A DNA stretch of 6,199 bases, taken from assembly GCA_004553095.1 (NCBI GenBank), contig SFMJ01000124.1:1-6199 (forward strand), given 5' to 3'. A program made the translations under genes and the position numbers. The DNA comes from Bacteroidales bacterium (lineage in GTDB: Bacteria; Bacteroidota; Bacteroidia; Bacteroidales; Muribaculaceae). Position 1 is the first letter of the stretch. Every line of letters begins with the position of its first letter. The notes beneath the pieces are model-generated. The model saw nothing but the letters and a program-made list of their open reading frames with translations, was not told the DNA's origin and did not search any database. Below, in pieces: positions 4,581-6,199 of this stretch.

Positions 4581-5951
4581 ATTAAAAGAAACATCAACCC
4601 AAAAAAAGGTACATTCTCCTCGAAGATAGGATTGATAGCCGCCACGGTCGGTTCGGCGGTGGGTCTTGGCAATATCTGGCGATTTCCGGCGGTGGCACAA
4701 GCCAATGGTGGAGGTGCCTTTTTGATCATCTATATAGGTTGTGTGATTCTATTGGGTATTCCGGTGATGCTGGCGGAGTTCTCGATAGGTCGAGCCGGCA
4801 AGAGCGATGCCATCGGCAGTATGAAGAGTCTTGGTGCCGGCAAGGGATGGCGCAGTTTCGGAGGACTTTCGATCATGGCTGCCTACTTGATCTTGAGTTT
4901 CTATATGGTGGTGGTAGGCTGGACAGTGGAATATCTATGGGAGTCGATCACCGGCGAACTCTATGCCAACGTTGGCCCCGACATGAAATCCACTTTTGCC
5001 GGCCACATGAAGGAATATATCTCCGACACATGGACTCCGATGGTGGCGACAGTGATCATGATAGTCATCAACATCGGTGTGCTGCTCGGAGGGGTGCAGA
5101 AGGGTATAGAACGCCTCTCCAATTGGTTGATGCCGGTATTATTTGTGTTGCTTGTGGTGTTCTGCATCAGAGCCTTAAGTTTCGAGAAGGCGCTTGAGGG
5201 ATACACCTTTTTCTTGCGGCCCGACTGGAGTGTGGTGACTTCCGGTACATTTATCAGTGCCTTGGGTCAGGCCTTCTTCTCCTTGTCGCTCGGCATGGGG
5301 GTCTTGGTGACCTATTCATCTTATTTCCCCGGCGACACCAATCTCACGAAGACGGCTGTGACCGTGTCGCTGCTTGACCTGCTTGTGGCTGTGATGATGG
5401 GGCTTATCATCTTCCCGGCGGTGATGTCTTTTGGCTTGAATGGCGAGGGAATAGAGGGGGCAACTTTGGTGTTTGTTACACTCCCGGAGGTGTTCATGCA
5501 GATGCATGGCACGCAGATATGGTCGATACTTTTCTTCTTGTTATTGGCAGTAGCGGCTTTGACTTCGACCATCTCAGTGGCGGAGGTGGCTGTGGCGTGC
5601 ATACGCGATCGCTTTAAAGTGAGTCGTCTCAAAGCGGTGCTGATAGTGATGTTGCCACTCTTTGTCATCAGTCCGATATGCTCGCTGTCGCAGGGAGCAT
5701 TATCCGGAGTGACCATCTTCGGGTTGTCAATATTCAACTTCCTTGACACACTTGCCACCAACGTGCTTCTGCCTGTGGTGTCGATCGGTCTCTGCATCTG
5801 GCTGGGTTGGTTTGCCCCGAAGGGTTTGCTCTCCGATCAGTTGAGCAATGCCGGTAGTCTGAAGACACGCCTTGCCTTGCCCATAAGATTCATAATACGC
5901 TGGATAGCCCCATTGCTGATCCTGACAGTATTCATCTGCGGCTTCCTTTAG
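4581..5951 (+). CDS. NSS/SNF-family Na+-dependent transporter (about 456 aa, non-AUG start)
   Basis: This is a neurotransmitter:sodium symporter (LeuT fold) homologue that takes up amino acids or related amines with Na+. Diagnostic motifs are GSAVGLGNIWRFP with NGGGAF (unwound TM1 and Na+/substrate site), MLAEFSIGR (TM2), ISALGQAFFSLSLGMG (TM6), FPAVMSFG (TM7) and ALTSTISVAEV (TM8 Na2-site region). About eleven membrane segments are seen, as in many bacterial members; the substrate is undetermined. The first half of TM1, SSKIGLIAATVG, is also conserved in the family but is encoded upstream of the first usable TTG (4632). No ATG, GTG or other TTG lies between it and the in-frame TAA at 4575. 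Start candidates are therefore ATT at 4581 or ATC at 4593; I give the former. The TAG stop overlaps the 12-mer AGAGCGCGTTCC. Divergent from the MATE gene. Confidence 0.93.
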   Translation: MKRNINPKKGTFSSKIGLIAATVGSAVGLGNIWRFPAVAQANGGGAFLIIYIGCVILLGIPVMLAEFSIGRAGKSDAIGSMKSLGAGKGWRSFGGLSIMAAYLILSFYMVVVGWTVEYLWESITGELYANVGPDMKSTFAGHMKEYISDTWTPMVATVIMIVINIGVLLGGVQKGIERLSNWLMPVLFVLLVVFCIRALSFEKALEGYTFFLRPDWSVVTSGTFISALGQAFFSLSLGMGVLVTYSSYFPGDTNLTKTAVTVSLLDLLVAVMMGLIIFPAVMSFGLNGEGIEGATLVFVTLPEVFMQMHGTQIWSILFFLLLAVAALTSTISVAEVAVACIRDRFKVSRLKAVLIVMLPLFVISPICSLSQGALSGVTIFGLSIFNFLDTLATNVLLPVVSIGLCIWLGWFAPKGLLSDQLSNAGSLKTRLALPIRFIIRWIAPLLILTVFICGFL

Positions 5952-5961
5952 AGCGCGTTCC
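5950..5961. repeat. Dispersed 12-mer AGAGCGCGTTCC across the NSS stop codon
   Basis: This is the third identical copy of the 12-mer found at 231 and 3022, in the same orientation. Its AG supplies the last two bases of the TAG stop (5949-5951). The tandem repeat unit starts at its final base. Confidence 0.6.
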
Positions 5962-6199
5962 TGCGAGCGACAAGACTCTCTTTTTATTGTCTTCTGATTT
6001 GCCTGATTTAACTGAAGCCGAGACACGCGCACGTACCACACCTATGCGTAGCCAAAATCAGTAAAATCAGTAAAATCAGTAGATAACACAAACTGAAGGA
6101 TTTGCTCTGCGAGCGACAAGACTCTTTTTTTTATTGTCTACTGATTTGCCTGATTTAACTGAAGCCGAGACACGCGCACGTACCACACCTATGCGTAGC
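5961..6199. repeat. Duplicated non-coding unit, continuing past the right edge
   Basis: Positions 5961-6052 and 6107-6199 are near-identical (92 and 93 bases). They differ at C5980 versus T, at one extra T in the T tract of the second copy, and at T5993 versus A. The period is 146-147. Each unit begins CTGCGAGCGACAAGACTC, then a T tract, a possible small stem (GACAA/TTGTC), a 9-bp-periodic CTGATTT stretch, and a GC-richer tail ending ATGCGTAGC. The region has no plausible gene; the minus-strand open frame across it is inconsistent with the repeat and the NSS gene. The second copy ends at the window edge, so the true number of copies is unknown. Confidence 0.9.
6054..6080. repeat. Three exact 9-bp repeats AAAATCAGT
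   Basis: Copies lie at 6054-6062, 6063-6071 and 6072-6080. The reverse complement, ACTGATTTT, matches the CTGATTT units (5994-6000, 6003-6009, with CTGA at 6012) in the first flanking copy and their counterparts in the second. The tract can therefore pair with either neighbour. Confidence 0.9.

Noticed and set aside
5727..6041. 104-aa minus-strand frame at the end of the NSS gene
   Set aside because: It is antisense to the transporter and runs through the non-coding repeat; no homology-like motif is visible.
6054..6080. CRISPR array
   Set aside because: The 9-bp units are directly adjacent with no spacers, and the larger duplicated unit is too long and occurs only twice here.

Overview
The window reads as a chromosomal segment of a Bacteroidota member, most likely order Bacteroidales. 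The main evidence is four good copies of the phylum's promoter (a -33 TTTG about 20 nt before a -7 TAnnTTTG box). Supporting signs are weak or absent Shine-Dalgarno sites, a small LVSC lipoprotein and a tRNA-Gln without an encoded CCA. Family or genus cannot be fixed from the sequence. There is no phage, transposase, plasmid or CRISPR signature. The genes are mostly housekeeping or transport genes, and the unusual content is in the non-coding DNA and in one start codon.

Layout. Positions 1-64 (minus) may be the first codons of a gene leaving the left edge. Positions 65-468 hold no gene but three inverted repeats (69-138, 146-188, 231-296), then the promoter of a 68-aa lipoprotein (469-675) whose mature part is largely a five-residue repeat. 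A terminator (711-749) and a new promoter (829-860) precede a 309-aa membrane-anchored coiled-coil protein of unknown function (928-1857). A promoter at 1874-1905 drives tRNA-Gln(TTG) (1977-2047), followed by two back-to-back hairpins (2050-2131) that also separate it from the convergent minus-strand genes.

The minus-strand block, in transcription order, is a MATE-family exporter (4400-3006), a single-domain PAS protein (2988-2611, 17 nt downstream) and a RidA enamine/imine deaminase (2536-2162, 74 nt further). The first two look like an operon. ridA may be read through or use its own weak promoter. Divergent from the MATE gene is an NSS/SNF sodium-coupled transporter (about 4581-5951) whose conserved N-terminus is encoded upstream of any ATG, GTG or TTG codon.

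Right after the NSS stop codon lies a duplicated non-coding unit of about 92 bp (period 146-147) that runs off the right edge, with a 9-bp repeat tract between the copies. The 12-mer AGAGCGCGTTCC occurs three times in the same orientation: in the hairpin at 231, at the 3' end of the MATE gene, and across the NSS stop codon. This looks like a dispersed genomic repeat family. I do not see a clearly new multi-gene system. The best leads are the repeat families, the non-AUG transporter start, the PAS-MATE pairing and the uncharacterised coiled-coil protein.
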